From Bacteroidales bacterium H4 (lineage in GTDB: Bacteria; Bacteroidota; Bacteroidia; Bacteroidales; Muribaculaceae): 64,000 nucleotides of DNA. The notes under the pieces were generated by a model that was not told the DNA's origin, did no database searches, and saw nothing but the letters and a program-made list of their open reading frames with translations. The DNA lies in assembly GCA_001701165.1 (NCBI GenBank), contig DAAP01000023.1, positions 154,869 through 218,868 of the forward strand, given 5' to 3'. The translations under genes and the position numbers were made by a program. Positions 17,309-26,864 of the stretch are shown here, piece after piece; position 1 is the first letter of the stretch; each line of letters opens with the position of its first letter.

Positions 17309-19843
17309 ATGTACCGCCTCCTGCTCATATTGACCGTACTGCTGGCTGTAGCGTCCGACGCTGCGGCCTCGGTGTGGTATTCCGTCAACTACGATAAGAA
17401 AACGGTGGCCGCCATGACCGCCGCTTTCGGCACGGAGACCGCGACGGAAATGTATTACAGCGAACAGGTCAGGAAGATACTTGACCGTTACAGTGCCGCC
17501 GAAGTCGCCACAGCCGGTATCTTCATGTCCAAGTACCTTGACCGCAAGGCACTGACCGACCTCGGTATCTGGAGCAGTGCAACGGAAAACTATTATTACC
17601 GCCGCATCTATTCATTAGTAAGTGCGAAAATCATGCCGAAGATATGGATTGTCGCCGGCATGATGCTCCGTTCACCACAGACCGCACTCTACTGGGGAAG
17701 CTACCTGTTCAAGGTCTGTCACGAGGTGGAAACGCTCTGCATGCAGTTCGAGTCCATCGTCACCAACAGCTCGCTGTCGTTCCGTGATGTGGTATTCCTG
17801 CAGATAGCCCCGCAGTTCCAGCCGCTGTTCGACCTTGCCGGCAGTGGCAATGTGGACTGGAAGAGGTTTTTTGATGACCTCGGCAGTATTCCCAACCATT
17901 TCAACAAGGAGAATCTTGAATCCGACATTAGCACCCTGTATGACATGGGAGTCAGCATCGCCGGAGCGGGAGCCGAGAATATGATGGGGGCCCTGCTCGG
18001 CGGCAGCTCGTTCAATGACATCGCCAAAGGAAATGTAGCGGCGATTGTGAACGCTGCGGAGAGCAGTTACGGATTCTACAAGTCCCTTGAGCAAAATCTT
18101 GGAGGCACTTTGCTCTCGATGGTCGGTGGACCGGAGAATGTCGCCCGGCTTTTCAACATAGACAGTTACAACATGACCTCATGGATGACCGACTATCTCC
18201 GTGAGACTATGGGGCAGTATTACACCCAGCGGTGGTACATCTACCGCCGGGACAGCGGCAGCGAGACAATTTGTGACTATATGCCGCCCACCGATGACAA
18301 CAGCATCCTCTACGGCGGTGCCTGGACACGTTTCAACACGACCGACGCAAATTTCTATCCCTCTTCGGCACAGACGGAGCAGATACTCTCCAATTCGGAG
18401 AGTTATGCCGGATGGTCGAGGGCGAAGGTGAAGCAGATGAACGCATCGGGAGACGGGTACCTTTATAACCTGTCTTATTCCCGATACGCCTATATCTTGT
18501 CAAAGAAGAACAAACAGTACGCCAAAGCCTATGCCTATTCCATCCGGGTCACCAAAAGCTGGAACCGGACGGAAGAGGTTTACGAGGATGTCTTTGATTC
18601 CTATTCCATGGACTTGGGCACCTTCCAAAGACAGATGCAGGCACGGCTGTCGGAGTACAATGACAATGAAGAGGGATTCGTCTATTACATCGGTTCGGAT
18701 GCCCGAAATTATTATCAGGCGACCGATGAAGCCAAGATGAAAGGCACGGAGAGCGTGATTATCTCCGTGACCTGCCATGACGGATTCACCATATCACAGG
18801 GAAGCACCCAGTATAAATGCCGCAGTTGCGGCGGTTCACTGAACGCCCATTCCAAGGAGTGCGCCATGCAGACCACACTGACTGACAATAACCTTGATAT
18901 GTCGGAGTTTGACCGCCTTGAGACGGAATACAACAACCGCATAGCGGAGCTTCAGACCCAGATAGATGTGCTCAACAGCGAGAACAGGACGCTGATAAAG
19001 CAGATTTCCACAGCTACAGTGGAGGAAGCAGCCGTGCTCCGTCAGCGGTACAATGTCAACAAGACCCGGATAGATGATCTGACAAGGGAACAGGAAAGTG
19101 TCAGGAAACAGCTTGCCGACCTGCGGGCGGCACGTGAGGATGCCGTCGGCGGCGAGGAAGTGCCGACTGATGACTACTACCGCATCCCAGCCATCATGAA
19201 TGACTGCAAGACCGCTTTCGATCTCACCTGGCAGGGATATGGACACTGGGAAGGCTACAGCTACGTGCGTACCGCCACCTCCGGGAGCATGGATGCCGTC
19301 ATCACGTTCAAGGCGACACTGAGCATCGCCCGCAAGCCGAAATATTTCCTCGGCATCAAGATACACAGGGCCATCATGCAGATAGAATGGACACTGACGG
19401 CGGATTACAGCAACACCCAGGTCGTGGATGTGATGCAACTCGACCCGAACAAGAGCGACCGGGAGAATGCCGCCGCCGTGAACAACCGCATCTCAGAGAT
19501 TGCAAGGGATTATCCGTCCTGCACAATCAGCACCGAATACATCAAGAACAATCCGATGGAACAGGACAACAGCACGGACACCTACCACCTGCTGTGGTCG
19601 TCGGACCGGTTGGAAATCGCGCGTGATGTGGATAGCCGCCTGACACGCATCTATGCCGACCTCGTATGTCTGGAGAAGATGATGCACTATAAACTGTCTA
19701 TCATTGATGTGTTGAAAAAGGCCGCTCCTTATGTCAATGACGAGCAAGGACGCAGACGCACGCTGCTTGACGAGAGTTTTGCCCGGTGGATGAACAGGGC
19801 CGGAAGTAGAAATTACAAACCAATGGAAGAAACGACAGAATGA
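17309..19843 (+). CDS. Large exported transfer protein with coiled coil
   Basis: 844 aa. Signal peptide (LLLILTVLLAVASDAAAS), a helical N-terminal half with hydrophobic stretches (KIWIVAGMMLRSP), a Cys-rich cluster (CRSCGGSLNAHSKEC, ~residues 510-525) that could bind zinc, and a long coiled coil (ETEYNNRIAELQTQIDVLNSENRTL to LADLRAARED, ~545-615). The C-terminal part is mixed alpha/beta. I do not recognise a named family. By position (between traG and the VirB5/6-like genes) it is a periplasmic or outer-surface part of the mating apparatus. Its stop overlaps the next start. Confidence 0.75.
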   Translation: MYRLLLILTVLLAVASDAAASVWYSVNYDKKTVAAMTAAFGTETATEMYYSEQVRKILDRYSAAEVATAGIFMSKYLDRKALTDLGIWSSATENYYYRRIYSLVSAKIMPKIWIVAGMMLRSPQTALYWGSYLFKVCHEVETLCMQFESIVTNSSLSFRDVVFLQIAPQFQPLFDLAGSGNVDWKRFFDDLGSIPNHFNKENLESDISTLYDMGVSIAGAGAENMMGALLGGSSFNDIAKGNVAAIVNAAESSYGFYKSLEQNLGGTLLSMVGGPENVARLFNIDSYNMTSWMTDYLRETMGQYYTQRWYIYRRDSGSETICDYMPPTDDNSILYGGAWTRFNTTDANFYPSSAQTEQILSNSESYAGWSRAKVKQMNASGDGYLYNLSYSRYAYILSKKNKQYAKAYAYSIRVTKSWNRTEEVYEDVFDSYSMDLGTFQRQMQARLSEYNDNEEGFVYYIGSDARNYYQATDEAKMKGTESVIISVTCHDGFTISQGSTQYKCRSCGGSLNAHSKECAMQTTLTDNNLDMSEFDRLETEYNNRIAELQTQIDVLNSENRTLIKQISTATVEEAAVLRQRYNVNKTRIDDLTREQESVRKQLADLRAAREDAVGGEEVPTDDYYRIPAIMNDCKTAFDLTWQGYGHWEGYSYVRTATSGSMDAVITFKATLSIARKPKYFLGIKIHRAIMQIEWTLTADYSNTQVVDVMQLDPNKSDRENAAAVNNRISEIARDYPSCTISTEYIKNNPMEQDNSTDTYHLLWSSDRLEIARDVDSRLTRIYADLVCLEKMMHYKLSIIDVLKKAAPYVNDEQGRRRTLLDESFARWMNRAGSRNYKPMEETTE

Positions 19844-20580
19844 GAACACCTATCCACATATTGATGACGCTGCTGATGCTGGCCATGCCGGTCATCGCCA
19901 AGGCACAGTTCGGTTTTGATGTAGGCTCGGTGGAAGCCTATATCTCCGACCACAAGAGCCAGCGCAGCCTGCTTCTTGCCCGTGCCACACTGGAGCAGAG
20001 CAACAACCTCCTGCACGAGTACAGCGCGAAGGCCGCGGAAGATTACAAGGTGCTGAACTTCGACCTTGACAAATATACCAGGGCTTTCGATGTGATAGAC
20101 GTGCTGTACCAGTCGTTGCGAACCTCCATGAACGTGTATTCCACCTACCAGACGGTCAGCGACCGCATCGGTGACTACAAAAAATTGCTGAGTGATTACA
20201 ACTCCAAGGTGCTGAAGCGTAACAAACTCGCCCTTCAGGACACCATCATCATCCGGATAAGCCTCAGGTGCATCGACCGCATCTCGGTCGAGGGAAAGAG
20301 CCTGTACCGCTCGGTCAGCGACCTGGTGCTGTATGCTACCGGAGCCGCCGCCTGTTCGACATCCGATCTCATGCTTGTGTTGGAGAACATCAACACCAGT
20401 CTTGACAACATCAAGAAACTGCTCAATGCCGCCTATTTCGATACATGGAGGTATATCCAAGTGCGGATAGGCTATTGGAAAGAAAGTATTTACACACCCC
20501 GTTCACGGTCACTCATCATCGAAGATGCCTTCGGACGATGGCGGCAGAGCGGGCTTAACCCATATAGAAACAAGAAATGA
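19840..20580 (+). CDS. VirB5/TraI-like exported helical protein
   Basis: 246 aa. A cleavable signal peptide (ending IAKAQ), then a nearly all-helical body with a DLDKYTRAFDVIDVLYQSLRTS segment typical of VirB5/TrbJ-like minor pilus components. It sits just before the DUF5045 gene and traJ, where CTnDOT has traI. Sequence similarity to DUF4141 is not obvious by eye, so the TraI label is positional. It overlaps both neighbours by 4 bp. Confidence 0.65.
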   Translation: MRTPIHILMTLLMLAMPVIAKAQFGFDVGSVEAYISDHKSQRSLLLARATLEQSNNLLHEYSAKAAEDYKVLNFDLDKYTRAFDVIDVLYQSLRTSMNVYSTYQTVSDRIGDYKKLLSDYNSKVLKRNKLALQDTIIIRISLRCIDRISVEGKSLYRSVSDLVLYATGAAACSTSDLMLVLENINTSLDNIKKLLNAAYFDTWRYIQVRIGYWKESIYTPRSRSLIIEDAFGRWRQSGLNPYRNKK

Positions 20581-21308
20581 AACGGCTGATACTCTATCTG
20601 ATGACAGGACTGTGCATGGTTTCGGCCACTGCGCAGAACGTGACCTACAACCATGATGCCGCCAAACAGAACCAGTTTACCGTGGCGGAGATCGGTTCCG
20701 GCTCCCTTACTCCGGACTTGTACTACACCTTGCTGCACAGCAACTACAGGAAAACCGCCGCTGCAAAAAACAAGCTGTCGTTTCGCACGACGGTGGGGAT
20801 TGCAGGCTACTGGCAGGTGGATGATGCGGAGAAACTGGACTCCGCTATGACTAAACGTGCCGAGATAGAGGCGTTGAACGTGGCTGACCGTACAGGCGGC
20901 GCACTGGATGTCGCATGGCTGGCGGAGGGTGACAAGCTCAACTCCAAGATGGCGGATTTCAAAAAGAATATCGACCGCATCCTGCAACTGGGTGGCACTC
21001 CCGGACAGCAGACGGTGTGGAAGGAATACTATAACGTGTTCAAATCGGCCATCAAAGCGACGCAGGAAGCCTATATGCCCAACTCGCAGCGCAAGAAACA
21101 GTATCTGAGCATCTATGCCGACGTGTCGCACAAGAACGAGGAACTGGTACGCTATCTCGTCTATCTGGCTAACAGCAAGACGACCACCTCACTATTGGCA
21201 TCAAGCTATGAAAGGGAAAACAAGAACGCCGTGTATGCGGCGGAAGCACTGGCCCGGTGGCGCGATGCGTGCTGGAGTGCGATGGGAAACTGTGTCAATC
21301 AACCATAG
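20577..21308 (+). CDS. DUF5045-family conjugal transfer protein
   Basis: 243 aa. Signal peptide ending SATAQ, then the recognisable DUF5045 opening (NVTYNHDAAKQNQFTVAEIGSGSLTPDLYYTLLH) and helical body (EIEALNVADRTGGALDVAW). In Bacteroidales ICEs this periplasmic protein lies beside traI/traJ. Its exact role is unknown. ATGA overlap with the previous gene. Confidence 0.85.
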   Translation: MKRLILYLMTGLCMVSATAQNVTYNHDAAKQNQFTVAEIGSGSLTPDLYYTLLHSNYRKTAAAKNKLSFRTTVGIAGYWQVDDAEKLDSAMTKRAEIEALNVADRTGGALDVAWLAEGDKLNSKMADFKKNIDRILQLGGTPGQQTVWKEYYNVFKSAIKATQEAYMPNSQRKKQYLSIYADVSHKNEELVRYLVYLANSKTTTSLLASSYERENKNAVYAAEALARWRDACWSAMGNCVNQP

Positions 21309-21351
21309 AAACAGACAGATTCTGAAATAAACAACTAATAAACAACATTCA

Positions 21352-22482
21352 ATGGCAGACAATATTCTTAGCGACTTTGGCATCAACTTGCTTGAGGAAG
21401 AGGTGGATGACGTGATTTTCCAGACCAACGAGTTCCTGTGCGATGCCACGTTCACCGGGTCACAAGGTCCTTTTTGGTGGATTCTTCAGATGTGTATGGC
21501 ACTGGCTGCATTCTTCGCTATCGTGATGGCGGCAGGCATGGCTTATAAGATGATGGTAAAAAACGAACCGCTCGATGTGATGAAACTGTTCCGTCCCTTG
21601 GCGGTGGCCATCGTGATGACATGGTGGTATCCTCCTGCGGACACCGGGATGCACAACAGCGGCAGCAGCTGGTGTGTGCTTGACTTCCTCTCGTACATCC
21701 CCAATGCCATAGGCTCCTACACCCATGACCTGTATCAGGCGGAAGCCGCCCAGATCGGGGATAAGTTCGAGGAAGTGCAGCAGCTCATTTTCGTCCGTGA
21801 CACACTCTATACAAGCTTGCAGGCACAGGCGGATGTGGCCCGTGCCGGTACGATGGATCCCGCACTGATAGAATCGACCATGGAACAGACCGGTGTCGAT
21901 GAAGTTACCAACATGGAGAAGGATGCCAGCAAGTTATGGTTTACTTCACTGACCTCCGGTGCGGTGGTCTGCATAGACAAAATCGTGATGGTTATTGCGT
22001 TGATTGTCTTTAGAATAGGCTGGTGGGCTACCATCTATTGCCAGCAAATCCTGCTCGGTATGCTCACAATTTTCGGTCCGATACAGTGGGCGTTTTCACT
22101 CTTGCCCAAATGGGAAGGAGCCTGGGCGAAATGGATGATACGTTATCTGACGGTGCATTTCTATGGAGCCATGTTGTACTTCGTTGGGTTTTATGTGCTG
22201 TTGCTATTTGATATTGTGCTTTGCATACAGGTGGAGAACCTGACCGCCATTACCCAGAACGAGGCGACGATGGCAGCCTACCTGCAAAACTCCTTCTTCT
22301 CGGCAGGCTATCTGATGGCTGCAAGCATCGTTGCTCTGAAATGCCTGAATCTTGTGCCTGACTTGGCGGCATGGATGATTCCCGAAGGAGACACGGCTTT
22401 CAGTACGAGAAACTTCGGCGAGGGTGTGGCACAGCAGGCGAAGATGTCAACGACCGGCGCGATTTCATCCATGATGCGATAA
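21352..22482 (+). CDS. traJ: TraJ, VirB6/TrbL-like channel protein
   Basis: 376 aa polytopic inner-membrane protein. Membrane segments are visible near residues 45-65 (MCMALAAFFAIVMAAGMAY), 80-90, 200-245 (VVCIDKIVMVIALIVFRIGWWATIY), 260-295 (YGAMLYFVGFYVLLLFDIV) and 310-330. The family is TraJ of CTnDOT-type elements, equivalent to VirB6/TrbL, forming part of the inner-membrane DNA channel. The Trp-rich loop (WWYPPADTG) and overall length are normal. Confidence 0.92.
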   Translation: MADNILSDFGINLLEEEVDDVIFQTNEFLCDATFTGSQGPFWWILQMCMALAAFFAIVMAAGMAYKMMVKNEPLDVMKLFRPLAVAIVMTWWYPPADTGMHNSGSSWCVLDFLSYIPNAIGSYTHDLYQAEAAQIGDKFEEVQQLIFVRDTLYTSLQAQADVARAGTMDPALIESTMEQTGVDEVTNMEKDASKLWFTSLTSGAVVCIDKIVMVIALIVFRIGWWATIYCQQILLGMLTIFGPIQWAFSLLPKWEGAWAKWMIRYLTVHFYGAMLYFVGFYVLLLFDIVLCIQVENLTAITQNEATMAAYLQNSFFSAGYLMAASIVALKCLNLVPDLAAWMIPEGDTAFSTRNFGEGVAQQAKMSTTGAISSMMR

Positions 22483-22523
22483 TATATAATAAGGTATAGG
22501 AAACCAATCAAATAAGCAAAACA

Positions 22524-23138
22524 ATGGTCATTAAAAATTTAGAGAACAAGATCAAGCTCGTGATGATAATCTGCGCCCTGTTTCTGGCAGGTTGCGTTGT
22601 TATCAGCCTGTCGAGCATCTGGACAGCCCGCTCAATGGTAGTGGATGCCCAGCAGAAAATCTATGTGTTGGACGGCAATGTGCCCATCCTCGTGCAACGC
22701 ACCACGATGGACGAGACCCTCGATGTGGAAGCCAAGAGCCATGTGGAGATGTATCATCATTACTTCTTCACCCTGGCCCCGGACGACAAATACATCAAAT
22801 ACACGCTTGACAAGGCGATGTACCTTGTGGATGAAACGGGACTTGCCCAGTATAACACCCTCAAGGAAAAAGGATTTTACAACAACATCATGGGCACCTC
22901 GGCGGTATGCTCGATATTCTGTGACAGCATCAACTTCAACAAGGAGAAGATGGAGTTCACCTACTATGGCAGACAGCGCATAGAACGCCGTACCTCCATC
23001 CTTACCCGAGAACTGGTGACCTCCGGGCAACTGAAACGAGTGCCGCGCACCGACAACAACCCCCATGGGCTGCTTATCGTGAACTGGCGCACCCTGCTGA
23101 ACAAAGATATTGAACAGAAAACCAAAAACAGCTATTGA
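22524..23138 (+). CDS. traK: TraK, VirB8-like protein
   Basis: 204 aa. One N-terminal membrane helix (LVMIICALFLAGCVVISLSSIW), then a periplasmic domain with the TraK phrases VLDGNVPILVQRTTMDETLDVEAKSHVEMYHHYFF and FYGRQRIERRTS-like TYYGRQRIERRTSILTREL. It fits the TraK/VirB8 scaffold family of Bacteroidales mating systems and is full length. Confidence 0.93.
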   Translation: MVIKNLENKIKLVMIICALFLAGCVVISLSSIWTARSMVVDAQQKIYVLDGNVPILVQRTTMDETLDVEAKSHVEMYHHYFFTLAPDDKYIKYTLDKAMYLVDETGLAQYNTLKEKGFYNNIMGTSAVCSIFCDSINFNKEKMEFTYYGRQRIERRTSILTRELVTSGQLKRVPRTDNNPHGLLIVNWRTLLNKDIEQKTKNSY

Positions 23139-23140
23139 TT

Positions 23141-23512
23141 ATGGGATGGAAGAAACTGATACTCGGAGAGAAGATGCCGGACAAGAACGACCCCAAGTAT
23201 GCCGAAAGATACGAGAAGGAGGTCAGTGCCGGTCGGAAATGGGCCAAGTTTCTGAAAATTGACAAGGCCGCCGGATATGCGCAATGCTTCGCTTGCAAAT
23301 ACCCCAAAGTGTTCCTCACGCTGGTATTCGGCATCGTCATCGGATGCCTGACGCTGAATATCTGCCGCATGGTACAGATATACAACCGTCCGAAAACCGA
23401 GCAGACGGTCACGGCGACACAACATCAGGAGGAGCTGTTGAGACAGAAACGTAACAAACAAATCATAAATATAGAGAGCAATGACGCTGAAAGAACTTAC
23501 AAGCAGGATTGA
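23141..23512 (+). CDS. traL: TraL-like small membrane protein
   Basis: 123 aa from ATG 23141; a TTG at 23135 overlaps the traK stop. Basic N-terminus, one central membrane helix (VFLTLVFGIVIGCLTLNICRMV) and a charged tail. Position between traK and traM identifies it as TraL. It overlaps traM by 32 bp in another frame. Confidence 0.8.
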   Translation: MGWKKLILGEKMPDKNDPKYAERYEKEVSAGRKWAKFLKIDKAAGYAQCFACKYPKVFLTLVFGIVIGCLTLNICRMVQIYNRPKTEQTVTATQHQEELLRQKRNKQIINIESNDAERTYKQD

Positions 23513-24704
23513 CTGGCGTGCGCCTAAATACAGGCTGCCGGCTATCCTTTATCCCTTACTGCTGATTGCCGGGTACCTCATTTTTGACGTATTCGATGTG
23601 GAACTGGCGGAAAAACCGTCCCACATGCAGACCACGGAGTACCTTAATCCGGAACTGCCGCAGGCGCAACTCCGCACCGACGAGATTGGCGGCAAGTATG
23701 AGAACATGGCCAAGTCATACGGCAAGATCCAGGACTATTCGGCCGTGGAGAACATCGACCGTGAACGCGGTGGCGATACGGAAGCATACGATTCCAAGTA
23801 CACGGAACAAGACCTTGCCATGCTCGATGAAGAGGCAGAACGCCGTCTGCAGGAGATGCAGTCCCGGCTGGACAAGAGCCGTGAGCGCGGCATGGAGATG
23901 GCAAACGACTCCCTTGCCGAGCCGATGAGCGAGGATGAACGTCTCCGACGTGGCGCACAACGCCAGCAGGAAGCCCTCGACGAACTGAACAAGGCTTTGG
24001 CGGAAGCACGCCTGAACGGACAGAAAGGGCTTGAGGATGTAAAGGAACCCCAGGTACCTGCCGAGGAAACACCCAAGACAACAGGCAATGTGACGGAAAA
24101 CGAGGATGCCGTCACGCAACCACCCGAAGATGCCGCCACACAATCCGTGGTAAAGGCCAAGAAGCCTAACTCCGCCTATTTCAATACCCTTGCGGAGAAT
24201 GAGCCTGAGCCGAACCTTATCAAAGCGATTATCGACGAGGATGTGAAAGCCGTTGACGGTTCGCGTGTAAGGCTGCGTCTGCTCGACGAGGTGGAGATAA
24301 ACGGTGTTGTCCTCGCCAAGGGATCGTACATGTACGCCACTATGAGTGGATTTGGGCAGCAGCGTGTGAAAGGCACGGTCAAAAGCCTTATGGTGGGTGA
24401 CGAACTCCTGAAGGTGAGCCTGACACTCTACGACACCGACGGCATGGAGGGGCTTTATGTGCCCAATTCCTCTTTCCGTGAGACCACCAAGGACATAGCA
24501 TCCGGAGCAATGAACAGCAATATGAGCATTAACAACGGCAGTTACGGCAATAACTTCACACAGTGGGGCATGCAGGCCATACAGAACGCCTACCAGCAGA
24601 CCACCGGGGCCATCTCGAAAGCCATCCGCAAGAACAAGGTGAAACTCAAGTATGGCACCTTTGTCTATTTGGTCAACAGCAGGGAAAACAACAAAAACAA
24701 GTAG
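23481..24704 (+). CDS. traM: TraM, VirB10-like protein
   Basis: 407 aa. Membrane helix at ~20-38 (LPAILYPLLLIAGYLIFDVF), then a long charged coiled coil (EQDLAMLDEEAERRLQEMQSRL to LNKALAEARLNGQKG). The C-terminal TraM domain (ARLRL-like RVRLRLLDEVEINGVVLAKGSYMYA, VKLKYGTFVYLVN) forms the VirB10-like periplasm-spanning scaffold. It appears intact and is followed directly by a methyltransferase rather than traN. Confidence 0.92.
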   Translation: MTLKELTSRIDWRAPKYRLPAILYPLLLIAGYLIFDVFDVELAEKPSHMQTTEYLNPELPQAQLRTDEIGGKYENMAKSYGKIQDYSAVENIDRERGGDTEAYDSKYTEQDLAMLDEEAERRLQEMQSRLDKSRERGMEMANDSLAEPMSEDERLRRGAQRQQEALDELNKALAEARLNGQKGLEDVKEPQVPAEETPKTTGNVTENEDAVTQPPEDAATQSVVKAKKPNSAYFNTLAENEPEPNLIKAIIDEDVKAVDGSRVRLRLLDEVEINGVVLAKGSYMYATMSGFGQQRVKGTVKSLMVGDELLKVSLTLYDTDGMEGLYVPNSSFRETTKDIASGAMNSNMSINNGSYGNNFTQWGMQAIQNAYQQTTGAISKAIRKNKVKLKYGTFVYLVNSRENNKNK

Positions 24705-24705
24705 G

Positions 24706-25503
24706 ATGATGATACAGATTGACAACATCTATAACGAGGACTGCCTGAAGGGGATGGCACGGATAGCAGACAGAAGTGTCGATGCCGTCGTGTGCGACCT
24801 GCCTTACGGCATCCTGAACCGTCACAATAAAAATGCCGGTTGGGACAGGCAGATACCGCTGGAACCCCTATGGGAACAATATCGGCGCATTATCAAGCCG
24901 GACAGCCCCGTCATCCTGTTTGGGCAAGGGATGTTCACTGCAAGACTGCTGATGTCGCAGCCTGAATTGTGGAGATACAACCTTGTCTGGTATAAGGACA
25001 GGGCCAGCGGTCATCTGAACGCCAATCGTATGCCGCTAAGGAAGCATGAGGACATCCTTGTGTTCTACGAGCATCTGCCAGTGTATCATCCGCAGATGGT
25101 TCCTTGCGACAAATCGCAGCGCAACCACGGACGGCGCACCAGCCAGACATTCACCAACCGGTGCTACGGCAACATTCGTATGACCGATGTCCGCATCGCC
25201 GATGACAAATACCCGACCTCTGTCATTCAGATTCCTAAAGAACATAAAACCGGGACTTTCTTCCACCCGACGCAGAAGCCCGTTGCCCTCGTGGAGTATC
25301 TTATAAGGACATACACCGACGAAGGGGATGTGGTGCTTGACAACTGCATCGGTTCGGGAACCACGGCGATAGCCGCCATCCGAAGCGGACGTCACTATAT
25401 CGGCTTCGAGACCGATGTCGGTTATTGCCGGATAGCCGAGGAAAGGATAAAGGCCGAGAGACTCACGGAAACAACAAACGAAAAACAAGAATATCAACAA
25501 TGA
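24706..25503 (+). CDS. DNA adenine methyltransferase embedded in transfer operon
   Basis: 265 aa from ATG 24706 (a second ATG at 24709). Catalytic motif IV is DLPYG (~31-35); the SAM-binding motif DNCIGSGTTAIAA lies near the C-terminus after HPTQKPVALVEYLIR. The order IV then I marks the beta class of amino methyltransferases. No restriction gene is adjacent. Expressed with the mating apparatus, it may modify element DNA to protect it from recipient restriction (inference). It is inserted between traM and traN and overlaps traN by ATGA. Confidence 0.9.
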   Translation: MMIQIDNIYNEDCLKGMARIADRSVDAVVCDLPYGILNRHNKNAGWDRQIPLEPLWEQYRRIIKPDSPVILFGQGMFTARLLMSQPELWRYNLVWYKDRASGHLNANRMPLRKHEDILVFYEHLPVYHPQMVPCDKSQRNHGRRTSQTFTNRCYGNIRMTDVRIADDKYPTSVIQIPKEHKTGTFFHPTQKPVALVEYLIRTYTDEGDVVLDNCIGSGTTAIAAIRSGRHYIGFETDVGYCRIAEERIKAERLTETTNEKQEYQQ

Positions 25504-26348
25504 GAACAATGCTTTCAAAAATTCTTGCGGCATTCTTAATCACCGCCGCATTTCAGCCCATCCATGCGCAGACCACCTATCAGGAAATGGAGCAGCTTAC
25601 CGTCAATGAACAGGTGACGACCGTCATCACCGCCTCCGAACCGATACGTTTTGTGGACATTTCCACAGATTTGGTTGCTGGCGACCAGCCTATCAACAAC
25701 ACCGTCCGTCTGAAACCCAAGGAAGCCGGACATGAAGACGGCGAGGTACTTGCCATCGTCACCATCGTGACCGAACGCTACCGCACCCAGTACGCCCTGC
25801 TGTACACGACACGGCTGACGGAGGCCGTCACCAGCAAGGAGGTGGAGCTGTCGGAGCGCACCGCCTACCACAATCCTGCCGTGTCGATGTCAACGGAGGA
25901 CATGTACCGCTACGCTCGTCAGATATGGACATCGCCCGCGAGGTTCCGCAACGTAAGCAGCAAGAAGCATCGCATGAACATGCGGCTGAATAACATCTAT
26001 TCGGCGGGGGACTATTTCTTCCTCGACTTCTCGGTGGACAACCGCACCAACATCCGCTTCGACATTGACGAGGTAAGGCTCAAGCTCTCCGACAAGAAGG
26101 TGTCGAAAGCCACGAACTCGCAGGTCGTGGAGCTGAAGCCGGAGCTGGTACTGGAGCAGTCCCGATCGTTCCTGCACGGCTACCGCAACGTGATCGTGGT
26201 GAAGAAACTGACCTTCCCCAACGACAAGGTGCTGATGGTGGAGCTGACCGAGAAGCAGATTTCCGGGCGCACCATATCCGTGAACATAGATTATGAGGAC
26301 GTGCTGTCGGCCGACGGCTTCAGCAGCGCATTACTGACGGAGGAATAA
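25500..26348 (+). CDS. traN: TraN, VirB9-like DUF4138 protein
   Basis: 282 aa from ATG 25500 (ATGA overlap with the methyltransferase stop). Signal peptide ending PIHAQ, then the DUF4138 domain with EPIRFVDISTDLVAGDQPINNTVRLKP and NNIYSAGDYFFLDFSVDNRTNIRFDIDEVR. TraN is the periplasmic, outer-membrane-proximal VirB9-like component. Full length and normal order relative to traO. Confidence 0.93.
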   Translation: MRTMLSKILAAFLITAAFQPIHAQTTYQEMEQLTVNEQVTTVITASEPIRFVDISTDLVAGDQPINNTVRLKPKEAGHEDGEVLAIVTIVTERYRTQYALLYTTRLTEAVTSKEVELSERTAYHNPAVSMSTEDMYRYARQIWTSPARFRNVSSKKHRMNMRLNNIYSAGDYFFLDFSVDNRTNIRFDIDEVRLKLSDKKVSKATNSQVVELKPELVLEQSRSFLHGYRNVIVVKKLTFPNDKVLMVELTEKQISGRTISVNIDYEDVLSADGFSSALLTEE

Positions 26349-26351
26349 GCC

Positions 26352-26858
26352 ATGAGGAAGATACTGATGATTCTTGTCGCTGTGCTGGCGGTGTCAGCCA
26401 CAGCGTTTGCCGGAGACCGTGACGGGCGGGTGTCCTTCGGCGTTGGACTCCTGTATGAGAACGGGCTGGACGCCACACTCAGCTATGAGCGTGAGAACGC
26501 CTACCACAACGCCTGGGAGTTTTTCGCCAACGGGTATCTCAAGTGGGACAAATGCGCATCGTGCGGCCATGTCTGCCCGGATTCGTTCTGGAAGAACTAT
26601 CGTTCGTGGAGCATAGGTGCCGCCTATAAGCCGTGCGTAGTCAGAGGGCGCAACCATTACGGTAGCTTCCGTTTCGGCGGTTCGCTCGGCTCGGACACCC
26701 ACAAGGTGCTGGGAGGCGTACATGCCGGCTACGAGCACAACTACCGTCTGCGTGGCGGCTGGCAGGTGTACTGGCAAGTGAAGTCAGATCTGATGATAAA
26801 AGGCAAAGACCTGTTCCGAACAGGCATCGTGTTAGGCGTGAAACTACCTGTAAAATAA
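26352..26858 (+). CDS. traO: TraO conjugal transfer protein
   Basis: 168 aa. Signal peptide (ILMILVAVLAVSATAFAG), then beta-strand repeats with VSFGVGLLYENGLDATLSYER and a pattern of Gly-rich strands typical of TraO, a small outer-membrane-associated protein. A CASCGHVC cluster is visible near residue 62. It lies 3 bp after traN. Confidence 0.88.
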   Translation: MRKILMILVAVLAVSATAFAGDRDGRVSFGVGLLYENGLDATLSYERENAYHNAWEFFANGYLKWDKCASCGHVCPDSFWKNYRSWSIGAAYKPCVVRGRNHYGSFRFGGSLGSDTHKVLGGVHAGYEHNYRLRGGWQVYWQVKSDLMIKGKDLFRTGIVLGVKLPVK

Positions 26859-26864
26859 GAAGTC

